Source: Bimuria novae-zelandiae CBS 107.79 | Lineage: Eukaryota; Ascomycota; Dothideomycetes; Pleosporales; Didymosphaeriaceae | NCBI GenBank assembly: GCA_010015655.1 | Contig: ML976795.1 | Location: 2,971 to 58,434 of the forward strand | DNA: 55,464 bases | Reading direction: 5' to 3' | Shown here: positions 10,491 to 19,509 of the stretch, one piece after another | Position numbering within the stretch: position 1 is the stretch's first letter | How the letters are laid out: each line of letters begins with the position of its first letter | Program-made: the position numbers and the translations under genes | Notes under the pieces: model-generated | The model's input: only the letters and a program-made list of their open reading frames with translations | Databases searched by the model: none | Told to the model about the DNA's origin: nothing

Positions 10491-10732
10491 TATTAGAATA
10501 AGGTCCCTCTAGTAGTATAACTACTATAAATAACTAAGTAGGTAAGGGATAAGGCGGGGTAGCTATAACGTATTATATTAACTATCCTGTGTAGCGTTAC
10601 AGATTAAACAAGCTATCGTGAGGTACAATCTGTACAATCGAGCAGGGACCACCAGGCTTGGCACTCTTCTGTATAGCAAGTACCACAAGCCTACCTTCCA
10701 CCAATCTGGACTGAACCCATATATTCTCAACA
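10491..10732 (-). repeat. Copia-1 5' LTR, half RIP-mutated
   Basis: Same 242-bp length as 5171-5412. In its first about 120 bp (10491-10611) it carries about 16 transitions relative to the other LTR, all toward A/T. The remaining half is almost identical, with one change (TACAGC to TATAGC). Confidence 0.9.
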
Positions 10733-11066
10733 AGTTTAACGTTTAGCGCAAGAACGACAATAAATATAATAATATTTTAATTATAATTTAAGTATAAATA
10801 AAGAAAGCGATTAAATACTTCGTATACGATTTTTATTTTATTTTTACAAATTTATTTAATAAAGTTGTGAGCATATTCGCAACCTAAGTGGTGACAGTGG
10901 CGAAATTTTGCGGGGTGTCGGAAACTACCCGATGTCGGAAACTACCCCACCCGACTTAACTATTACCTTAGTCTTAACTACATAACTGCGCGCTGGCTAT
11001 TAACACCTATATATACACCCTAACCTACACGCTCCTCTATCTAATAGCGTGAACTAGAAAGCTGGA

Positions 11067-11390
11067 ATGGCCTCTAAGCGACGCGCCGTACGCGAAAGTC
11101 GCCGAAAACCGCCTCCAATTCCACGTTCCGTTGCTCCTGAGCCCGATGAGCGCGATGACGCGCCCGAAGATGCGCCAGATGATACGCTAGAGGATGTGCT
11201 AGAGGATGTGTTAGAGGACGATGCCACTACACTCGTACGTAGTGACGACCGGAAGGCTCAGTACAATGACATCGACTGGAAACGGGTGCCACACCTACAA
11301 ATACGGGACAAGGAGCACACAAGGGGCAATCCGAGCTGGATATACTGTAACGTCGAAAAAAGAGTGTTGAGGCAATCGTTGATTGAGTAG
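11067..11390 (+). pseudogene. hAT-2 transposase N-terminus, truncated by Copia-2
   Basis: Starts MASKRRAVRESRRK and contains an acidic segment with a small tandem repeat (LEDVLEDVLEDD). It then reads IDWKRVPHLQIRDKEHTRGNPSWIY, which resembles the N-terminal SWIY-x-x-G domain of fungal hAT transposases. The genuine element coding ends at 11345. The last 15 codons of the ORF are read from the Copia-2 LTR. Joined across Copia-2 with one target duplication removed, the next residues are KYGYP, which restores the motif. Confidence 0.75.
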
Positions 11391-11477
11391 CTACTCTATG
11401 GAGCTATATACTGTATGGATCACGTGCACGGGCCGCACGTACGCGGGTGGCCCAAGCTTCCATACTGAACCGTCACA
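11346..11477 (-). repeat. Copia-2 3' LTR
   Basis: 132 bp, little affected by RIP. The right-hand copy differs mostly by G-to-A and C-to-T changes and one 3-4 bp length difference. Confidence 0.8.
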
Positions 11478-12073
11478 CACCTCCTTAGCTTTATGTTACT
11501 TAAGAGGTGAAGCTAAAATCTTATTTAATTAGGCAACTAGATATACTAAATTAGTATTATTATTATTAACGCTACCCTAGAGACATTACGCGATATTAAT
11601 AAAATAAAGCTATTAAATAAACTCTTAATATTTAGCCTTTAAGAGGACTTTAGTAAGCCTGTTAGTAGCTATTTTATCTATAAGAACCTATTTAATAATA
11701 ATTTATTAAGCCTCTACCTTTTATTAGATCTATATCTAATAGATATTAATATGTGGAACCTTTATATATAGTTAATTAAGGTTTTTATTAATATTTCCTA
11801 CTATCTATTAATTATTATAGTAGATAATAAATAGTACGCCCAACCTAAATAAAATACTATTTATAAGTTAGTAAAGGAGATTAAGAGTAGTTTTAATTTA
11901 GTAGTAGACTTAGTAACTATATCCTGGATAGTTACCTTTTAATTAATAATTATACTATAAAGAAAAAAGTATTATTTTTATAAACTTTAATATATTTTTA
12001 TATTATTTACGTATGAGGCGTCTAACGCGCTAAAGAATAAAAAATTATAATAATTTTTATTATTAAAAATAAC

Positions 12074-12459
12074 TGTATCGGCGCAGGTCACTCAAAGGAT
12101 CGATGTTGGCGTATCTCCTAGCAGAGGCATGTGGGAGTGCGTGTATAAGAATGTAGCCTCGAATGAATTAAGTGCCTATAGGCCTGGTACGAAAGGATAC
12201 GGAAAAGGTACTGAACTACAAAGGCCCCAAGCTCCTCTAAATACACCTCTTCCCAGATGGCTAGCTAGCACATAACTGCCATAGGTTGACCGTCGGTCTG
12301 ATGGATCCGAAATAGGTCCGAATCGGATTCGTAGTTCCCCATCGGTCTGATAGATCCGAAATTGGTCCGATACGGATGAGTGTCGGTTTTCGGATGATCT
12401 CGGATCCTGTCTTGACTAGCCAAGGGTTCTCGTGTCGATGAGCGATTGTTCCTGTTACA
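12074..12459. repeat. Solo LTR, family A copy 1
   Basis: 386 bp beginning TGTATCGGCG and ending CCTGTTACA, flanked by the target duplication ATAAC on both sides. A nearly identical copy is at 18005-18390 (about three differences). It contains internal repeats of a GGTCCGAAA/GATCCGAAAT-like motif (12290-12390). There is no internal retroelement sequence, so it is a solo LTR left by recombination. It has no RIP, although its surroundings are saturated. Confidence 0.88.
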
Positions 12460-15029
12460 ATAACTTTTATAATTGAGTTATTATAAGAACTTTTAATAGT
12501 ATAGTATTAAGTTATAAGTAAGTATTGCTAGACGCATTATATAGCTACAATATATAACTACCTTAAATTAGTAAGATAGGAAGGATAACGTAACTATAAG
12601 TAATATTAGGCTACGTCTAGTAAGTAATATAGGCAAGATACCCTATAAGTTCTTAATATAGCTTTATATATTAAACGTTTATCTCCTTAATTAACTTGTT
12701 AAAAAAGTTAATATTAATTAGAAAGTTAGACTTCTTGCCTACTAGCTATATACTATACTTCTTATAAATCTTGTTAATATATATATCTTAAATAAGCTAG
12801 ATCTTCTTTTTCTAGTAATCTTGGACGACTTAGACGTCTAGAAACCAGGCTAGATCTTTTATTACCTTAAGTCTAAACTAATCCTATGGCTTATCTTTAA
12901 ATACTTAATGTAGATAAGCATTTAAAGGGCAATAAGCTATTATAATATTATTAACGTAAATAAATAAGGGAAACCTTTTACGCGCTTAAGTCCTAGTAGC
13001 TCAACTATAGCTTAGAATACATTATACTATAGAAGTAGTGTATTCTTTAGGCTATAGAGGGCGTAACGCACCTTTAGAAAGTTACTATCTACTTTTTTAA
13101 ATATACTAAGAGTGTTAGCGTATAGCTTTTAATTAAGTATAGTATTAAAGAAAGCCTTAGGTACGTTATATTACTTTAGCTCTAAGCTAAAGTAGTTAGT
13201 AATTATAATAATTACTTAAAAAGTATAAGTAGTAAAGGTAGTAGTATAAATATTATTAAATTACTTCTATAGGTCTCCGCATGTAATAAGTAAAATATAC
13301 TTATAAAAATAGCTATCCTTATTAAAGTTATATATAAAAACTTATATAAGTAAGATTTCTTTAGTGCCTTTAGCCTATATAGTTTAGTATATTACTAAGG
13401 TCTTATAAAAATAGCTTTTATCCTAGATCTATTAATACTTACGCTTAATAGCTTTTATAAACTTAACGCTATACAAATATAACTTTAGTTAGCTGATATA
13501 CTTTAGGGTAAGTAATAGCTAGCTTTAATAAATTTATAAGTTATCCTTTATATTATTATTAGTAGTTATTATAGTAAAGGTATTTAGGTAATTAGCGACG
13601 TTTTAAGCTCTTAACTAAATTATATAAGTCTATACATTACTTAAGTTTATTAGTTTTTAAAAGCACTTTAAAATAAGTACGTTATTTTATAAAATATTTA
13701 AATTTTAATACTATAGAGTATTATTATTATATTAGTTAAGTATATAGCCGTTAATTTTATTAACTAATTAATCAGTAACCTCTTATTATAAGAGCGTAAG
13801 ATAAAAGTTTTAAGCGTAGTAGCGCCTTATGAAATAATTTACCATATAATTAAGAGAAGCTAATATATCTATAAAGTTATTAAAAGGTAATTAATATTAA
13901 GCGGTTAATTATTACGGTACCTCTAGTATCCGCAACACCTTAGCTACGCTATTGCCAAAGCACTAGCACTAGCCTATGCACCCCTATACATTCTATCTAT
14001 AGCCGCTATTTATATAGCCTTGTCTGCCTGTATTCCTGCTCCTTAGCTATCCTCTTATATTACACCTAAGTATGTATACAGTAGCTAGTATTATTTTTAA
14101 GGATTATCTATTCATTTTATTTACTACCTTATATATTTACATAAGTAAGCTAAATTTATTTTATAAAGCTAAATTAATACGCTATTGCGTAGCAGGATTT
14201 TCCTAAAAGTTACTTAGTAATAAGTAGAAGTCCTTATTGAGGTAGTAGTACAAACTATACTAGTATTTATTACTATAAAAATATACGCTCCTTAGCGCTT
14301 AACCTTCTATAACCTTATAATTATCCTTAATATTACTCTGCGTCTTTGCCACTTAAAAGTTATTTATTATACTATTAAGCTTCTAGGAACCAAGTTAGAG
14401 TTATTAAACGTATATTATATAAGTAGTAATATAGGTTTTTTTTAGCGTAACTATTTACGTATTATTATTCTTATACTTAAATAGCTTAGGTATAGCGTAT
14501 TTAGGGTTAATATCTTTAATAATTATTCAGAAGTTTTCTTACACACGTGTAACTTTTAGTTAAGTAAATTAATTTTAGTATACTAGCTAGTAATTTTAAT
14601 TTATAATTATAGTTAGTTTTTAAAACTATATAACTTTAGTAAGGCATATAAGTGCTTATAGTTATTAATTAGGTTATATTAGTAAACTACTATTAATAGT
14701 ATAAGATATATTTTAAGGAAGATAAGCTACGCGTATAGCGTATTCTTATTATATAATAAGTAGATATAGTGCTTAGTAATTATATTACTAATATCTATAT
14801 TTAGGTTTTAAAGTATCTACTTCCACTTAAGATAGCGAGTAAATTACTTTTTATATTAGTTATACGCAAATTAATAGCGTTAAAATTTAATATTATTAAA
14901 GTTAATATTAATATATATTATACTAAGTATTCTAGTAACTTTATATTAGTGCGCTATAGGCTTAATAGGCTTTATTAGTATAGGCAGGTTAGCTGTAGCG
15001 ATATTAGGATTATAATACTACTATAGATC

Positions 15030-15257
15030 GTGCTACTACGTGGTATCTGTAAGGGGCTGGGTGCTCAAGGAGCTAAAGGTGCCAGAAGAATACTTATAAA
15101 TTCGATAGAAAGTCCGAAGTTAAGCTTCGGGCGTCGAACTTATATATCTGGGGTTCGCATAACCGAGGGTCAAGGATCCGAGACAACAACTGGACATAGC
15201 CTATTACAGTATCTTTATAAAGAAAAACTTCTATCTACTAATTTTCAGGCTTATTAA
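15030..15257 (+). other. Less-mutated block in Copia-2 5' region, no identified gene
   Basis: A 75-codon open frame on the plus strand of a minus-strand element. It has no recognisable domain and no gene context. Its G+C content is higher than its flanks, so it may simply have escaped RIP. I do not call it a gene. Confidence 0.3.
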
Positions 15258-15394
15258 GGAATATTATAACACGCGTTATCGTAAGATTAGATTCTATTAT
15301 TATTATATAAGTTATATATAGTAGATATCGCAGGATTATTATAAATAATTATAAGTAAATAGTAGCCTTAGTAGGTGCAAACTAGGCTTATAAC

Positions 15395-15530
15395 TATAAT
15401 ATTAAAAAAAAGAGTATTATGGCAATTATTATTAATTAAGTAGCTACTCCATAGAGCTATATACTATATAGATCACGTGCACGGGCCGCACGTACGCGGG
15501 TGGCCCAACCTTCCATACTAAACCGTCACA
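15395..15530 (-). repeat. Copia-2 5' LTR
   Basis: 136 bp. The segment 15395-15440 is RIP-mutated, while 15441-15530 is nearly identical to the left LTR. Confidence 0.8.
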
Positions 15531-15993
15531 TATACAAATATGGCTATCCTCTATAGCATCGCCGCAGTCAGAAAAGATAGTGGCTCTGCAAATACTACCA
15601 TACTCACAAAATAAGAGGCGGCGAATATAACGTACACACATCAACGTCCTCTGTTGGCACACACCTGCAAGCGAAGACCGTAGAGTATAGATATAATAAG
15701 AATAGCAAGATAGATTTCGCCTTACTACTAAATACAAGTTTAATTATTTATTAATTATAACTCTAGGGCATTAGGGTATCGTAAGTAGTAGCTCATAAGC
15801 TAGTATTAAGTTTCTTATAGAAGGCGTTCTAGCAAGCCCTTATTTACTAGATAGTAGCTAATAATTAACCCTCTAAGTAATTAAAATATTATATTTTTAT
15901 TAAATAATTGCTGCTGCAAACCCGCTTGTAGCAAAGTCACTTTAGAAGAGTGCCAACTCCCTCCGCGCCCACATCTTTACTGAATACCACGTC

Positions 15994-16317
15994 ATGATTC
16001 ATGCAGTCATACACCACCTAAAGAAGGCCCGATCACTTATCCACATATCCTTTGATAACTGGACTTCCTACGGCGGCAAACGCGCCCTCACAGGAATCTG
16101 CGTACACCATCTAAACGAGCAGGGCGACGTCGAAGACTACGTACTTGGGTTGCCTCAACTGCATGGCTGCCACAGTGGTGATAATATCGCCCATGTGGTG
16201 GCCGAGACTCTTCAGACCTTCGAAATCGACAAAACAAGACTTGGCTACTTTGTACTTGATAATGCCACAAATAACGATACTGCTATTAAGTGCCTGGCAG
16301 ACAAGTACGACTTCTAG
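15994..16317 (+). pseudogene. hAT-2 transposase catalytic core fragment
   Basis: Open 107-codon block with HISFDNWTSYGGKRALTGICV, HSGDNIA and LGYFVLDNATNND. These are the RNase H-like hAT core motifs: the first catalytic Asp in FDNWTS and the second in the FVLDNAxNN block. A TAG replaces a Trp or Gln codon at its end. Recognisable sequence continues for about 100 bp (CRILNLAAQLVI), then decays. Confidence 0.85.
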
Positions 16318-16945
16318 GCCCCCCACCAACGCCTATGTTGTACCTGCCGTATTCTTAACCTAGCCGCCCAGCTGGTGATTTAGGGTAAGGACAAGGAAGC
16401 TTTTAAGAACGATAACTTAAATATATAGGTAAAACCAGGTCCCTTAGCCCCTTCACCTGCCTACTGCTAACTAACTAGTTGCTAGGAAGTAAAGGCGTTT
16501 CTTAATAAGTAGCGTAAGTGTAGCCTAATTAGTGTGCTTTTTAATATTATCGCGTGTATTTATACCCTATAAACCTAAGAGCTATTTAAGAGGCTATAAG
16601 TTAAAAAGGCTAAGCGCCTTAATAAGTTAATAAAGGAGGTCTACGAGCTTATCCGCCTAATAAGGACCTATTAGAACTTATACTTCTTAGCTATATAAAG
16701 AGCCATCCTACTACATAACCTAATTAACAACTATACACATATTAAGATTAAAGAAAGTAGAGTTAAGTTAGCCTCTTAACGCTAAAATACTTAATTATAG
16801 AAACCTAAACCTAAAATATACATTTAAGGAGGACTAATAGCTAAAAACTAAGTAATAATAAATAAGTATATTTAGCTTCTTAAACCTTTTTTAGAAGCAA
16901 CGAGGCTTCTTAATAGTAAAGGTAAACTAGCTAGTATAAGGCTAT

Positions 16946-17401
16946 TGTTAAGATCCCAAAGAGGTAGCTATTCTCTAAGGGGCTAAGGTTGGTTCTCGGG
17001 CAGGAGTACTGGTAGGACGGGAGAGGGTTGTAGTGATAGCTTGCGCCTGTCACTGAGGGCGTTGGTATCGAAGGTGTGTACAGCACAATCAAATCAACAA
17101 GGTTGCTTATTCAGATCCAAACGATAGATTGATAAACAGGTTGAACACACATATCCAGAGGGATATTCGAGCTCTCTATATACCCGTAGGCTTTCTTCTG
17201 TCATCACCCGTTTCTGTGCCATCATGACCTTGGTCTGATGGTACTGGCATCAGTGATGGTACTGCCATCACTGTCTTGGCGTGATGGTGTGGCTTGGCGT
17301 GAGGGTACATCACGTGACCTCGGTAGTGCGGTCCCACTATGGGTTACCCCGCCATGGCCGCCGTTGGCCCTCCTTTGCTGCCGCTCGTTCAGATCCTAAC
17401 A
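16946..17401. repeat. Gypsy-family solo LTR
   Basis: 456 bp from TGTTAAGATCCC to GATCCTAACA, flanked by the target duplication GCTAT (16941-16945 and 17402-17406). It shares blocks with the LTRs of the Gypsy element at 49108 and 55374, for example GGTTCTCGGGCAGGAGTACT and AAACGATAGATTGATAAACAGG. It is G+C-rich and not visibly RIP-mutated. Confidence 0.88.
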
Positions 17402-18004
17402 GCTATTTAGGAAGGAATTATTACTTTTAAGTAATTACTTAATAAGCTTAACTAGTAGAAAGGCTAGCTTTTATAAGTAAATTATAATAACCCTAACGCT
17501 CTAGAGGATTATTTAGGGATTTACGTTAATCTAGCACACTTAAAGCTCTTAGAGTACTACTCTAAGTTTAACAACATACTAGTCTACTATACTATAATAA
17601 TCCTCTATCCGCACTACAAGCTTTACTTAGATGCCCTATAAGGAGTACTAGATAATCACGATAAGGAGAAGGATAGTCCTTATTACAGGAACGACTAGCT
17701 GCCAATTAATAATAAAGGCTTTATAAAGCTATACAAGACGTATAAGGAGAAGCTAGCTATTAAAGCGGGTAGAAGCTCCCCTAGTAGTAAACTACTAATA
17801 AAAAGGCTATAGATATTATTATTATCTAGCTAGTTAGCTTTCTTTGAGAACTCTAGAAAGGTTGCTATAACCTAAGTAGAGAAGGCACTTAATAATAAGT
17901 ATAAACTTAAAAGTGTTAACCTTAGAAGAAAATAACCTACTCTCTTAACCCTATATAGTACTAGCTTCTCTACGAGAAGCAGTTTCTAGTTTTAGCTAGG
18001 CTTA

Positions 18005-18390
18005 TGTATCGGCGCAGGTCACTCAAAGGATCGATGTTGGCGTATCTCCTAGCAGAGGCATGTGGGAGTGCGTGTATAAGAATGTAGCCTCGAATGAATT
18101 AAGTGCCTATAGGCCTGGTACGAAAGGATACGGAAAAGGTACTGAACTACAAAGGCCCCAAGCTCCTCTAAATACACCTCTTCCCAGATGGCTAGCTAGC
18201 ACATAACTGCCATAGGTTGACCGTCGGTCTGATGGGTCCGAAATAGGTCCGAATCGGATTCGTAGTTCCCCATCGGTCTGATAGATCCGAAATTGGTCCG
18301 ATACGGATGAGTGTCGGTTTTCGGATGATCTCGAATCCTGTCTTGACTAGCCAAGGGTTCTCGTGTCGACGAGCGATTGTTCCTGTTACA
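18005..18390. repeat. Solo LTR, family A copy 2
   Basis: 386 bp from TGTATCGG to CTGTTACA, with the target duplication GCTTA on each side (18000-18004 and 18391-18395). It differs from copy 1 at only about three positions. It lies between coding blocks of the hAT-2 relic. Confidence 0.88.
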
Positions 18391-18560
18391 GCTTACGTTT
18401 AATATGTACTCTATCGCTGCTTCCTTTACTAATTATAAAAGGACCTTTAGTAAGCTTAAAGACTTAATTAGCACCTAGAGGCTGCGTATAAAGCCTACGT
18501 TAATATTTACTCTATAGTATCTTAAGAGCTAGAAGAAAATTAGTATTTAACTAGTTATTA
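18391..18560 (+). pseudogene. hAT-2 transposase C-terminal fragment
   Basis: Plus-strand frame KRTFSKLKDLIST, stop, RLRIKPTLIFTL, matching the hAT dimerisation tail (ERTFS...DL...R). This confirms that hAT-2 reads in the plus direction through the solo LTR at 18005. From 18560 to 18778 the sequence is AT-rich with no recognisable feature. Confidence 0.65.
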
Positions 18561-18778
18561 GTACTACTATACCTATTATAGATCCTTCTAACGATTTGTG
18601 TAAAATTATCGCCTAATTAGAATAGTTTAAGTATATATAAATCTAATCAATTAATTAGTTAGTTAGTCTTAACGATGCTTATATATTAAATAGTTAAATA
18701 GTCTTAGTTTACGCTGGAAAACTTGGCAGTTAAATAGTCCGTAGGTCGTTAGGACTGACTGTTTGATTGTTAAGAACT

Positions 18779-18964
18779 CTAGATGCGACAAGGGTTGAAG
18801 ATAGTAGAACTTACCGTGCTAGCAGGTGGCCATGCTGTCTTCGTGCTGTCGAACATTCCAGCTGCTTCGATGTGCAGCTCGTTCGAAGTGTTGGAAGCCA
18901 CCATGGCCGCAAAGACCTGCGAGGCCAACGCTAGCGCAATCGCGAGGAAAGCGAATGTCTTCAT
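18779..18964 (-). CDS. Small secreted protein, effector-like candidate
   Basis: 61 codons beginning MKTFAFLAIALALASQVFAA, a clear signal peptide (short basic N-region, hydrophobic core, AxA-type cleavage site), then a short mature part with one Cys and no known domain. A consensus donor GTAAGT lies in the last 40 bp (after ...PPAST), with a CAG acceptor near 18748. The real protein may therefore be spliced and end with a different tail that runs into transposon-derived DNA. It sits exactly at the transposon island border, next to a secreted protease gene. Function is unknown. The effector idea rests only on size, signal peptide and location. Confidence 0.5.
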   Translation of the reverse strand: MKTFAFLAIALALASQVFAAMVASNTSNELHIEAAGMFDSTKTAWPPASTVSSTIFNPCRI

Positions 18965-19029
18965 AGAGGGCGAGTCTATGTAGCTGCGTGCTGCAGCAAG
19001 GAAATGAACGAATGTAGGGTAACAACAGA

Positions 19030-19146
19030 TTGAAGAAGTGTCGAGCAGTTAGACGTGGTGTTGACTAGATAGACGTCGGGTCGAGCAGTCGAACGTCGTG
19101 CTGAGCAGTTGGCCGTGGCGTGGACGTGGTGTCGAGCGATTAAGCG
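19030..19146. repeat. Degenerate minisatellite
   Basis: Imperfect copies of a unit near GTGTCGAGCAGTTAGACGTG repeat about five times, with spacing of 20-35 bp. It lies just upstream of the small secreted protein gene (transcribed leftward), so it sits in its presumed promoter or 5' leader. From 19147 to 19509 I see no gene. Confidence 0.6.
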
Positions 19147-19509
19147 TTGCTACTATATACGCTCGCCCAAGCTCAAGGTTGATATCGCACCCAAAAACCG
19201 TGTTATACCGAAACAAGCCGCTAAGGACAGTCGAGTAAAATAGCGAAACAAGTATGTGACGTCAAGGTGCAAACGCAACCGCCCATACCTAGAAAACACC
19301 AGATGCAAATATGGAGATCCATACACGACGAGTGGAGCAATTGCGAGTTCCTTTGGTAACATGGAAACGGAATAGATTGTTTATCCAAATGAGGATGATA
19401 TGGTCATACTACCGAATTGGAAGATTTTCTGTATTCAAAACTTTCGAGTGGTGAATCGCCGTTTCAAGGGCTTCCCCACGGCAAGCGAGCGTCCATCACA
19501 TGAGCGGGA

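Larger units (their letters stand above)
5171..10732 (-). mobile_element. Ty1/Copia LTR retrotransposon (Copia-1), RIP-inactivated
   Basis: Two 242-bp direct terminal repeats (5171-5412 and 10491-10732) are flanked by the 5-bp target duplication AGTTT (5166-5170 and 10733-10737). On the minus strand the order is gag (ATG at 10039, MAEEKGQWEIPKL), zinc knuckle CYLCDESHYMRDC near 9225-9262, protease active site DTGASSH near 8920-8941, GAG-pre-integrase and integrase 8231-8623, reverse transcriptase 6551-6784 (ARGFTQVQGIDYNKTFA), then the RNase H region. Protease-integrase-RT order is diagnostic of Copia. A polypurine tract (AAGGGGGAG on the minus strand) abuts the left LTR at 5413-5421. GGTTATAAGCCTAGTT abuts the right LTR and is the candidate primer-binding site. 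Stops occur throughout. Confidence 0.92.
11346..15530 (-). mobile_element. Ty1/Copia LTR retrotransposon (Copia-2), heavily RIP-mutated
   Basis: The LTRs at 11346-11477 and 15395-15530 both fit TG...CA ends (TGTAACG...CCGTCACA, with RIP changes in the right copy). They are flanked by the 5-bp target duplication TATAC (11341-11345 and 15531-15535). Minus-strand translation near 13090-12900 gives RYALYSLK...LGLKRVKGFPYLF, which resembles the Copia RT segment ALYGLKQ...LGF. The sequence next to the right LTR (GTTATAAGCCTAGT on the minus strand) matches the Copia-1 primer-binding region. The interior is extremely AT-rich with no usable ORF. A solo LTR sits inside it at 12074-12459. Confidence 0.82.
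10896..18560 (+). mobile_element. Second hAT element (hAT-2), split by three later insertions
   Basis: Coding blocks of one hAT transposase are spread over 7.6 kb. 11067-11345 is the N-terminus, ending SWIY. 15531-16320 continues as KYGYP... and then IHISFDNWTSYGG...LGYFVLDNATNND. 16320-16945 and 17402-18004 hold further degenerate blocks, including YYSKF- and HPYYK-like stretches. 18391-18550 is the C-terminus (RTFSKLKDLI). The sequence CAGTGGCGAAATTTTGCGG at about 10896 looks like a hAT left terminus, but I could not find its complement, so both ends are estimates. Insertions inside it are Copia-2 (11346-15530), a Gypsy solo LTR (16946-17401) and a solo LTR (18005-18390). Confidence 0.75.

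Noticed and set aside
11067..11390. Reading the 107-codon ORF as an intact host gene
   Set aside because: Its end lies in a Copia LTR, and its core matches a hAT N-terminus that continues beyond the insertion.
18560..18778. Right terminal inverted repeat of hAT-2
   Set aside because: I searched for the complement of CAGTGGCGAAATTTTGCGG and saw no credible match, so no boundary is claimed.
19153..19362. 69-codon minus-strand ORF upstream of the small secreted protein
   Set aside because: No domain, no signal peptide and no splice support; it lies in the probable promoter.
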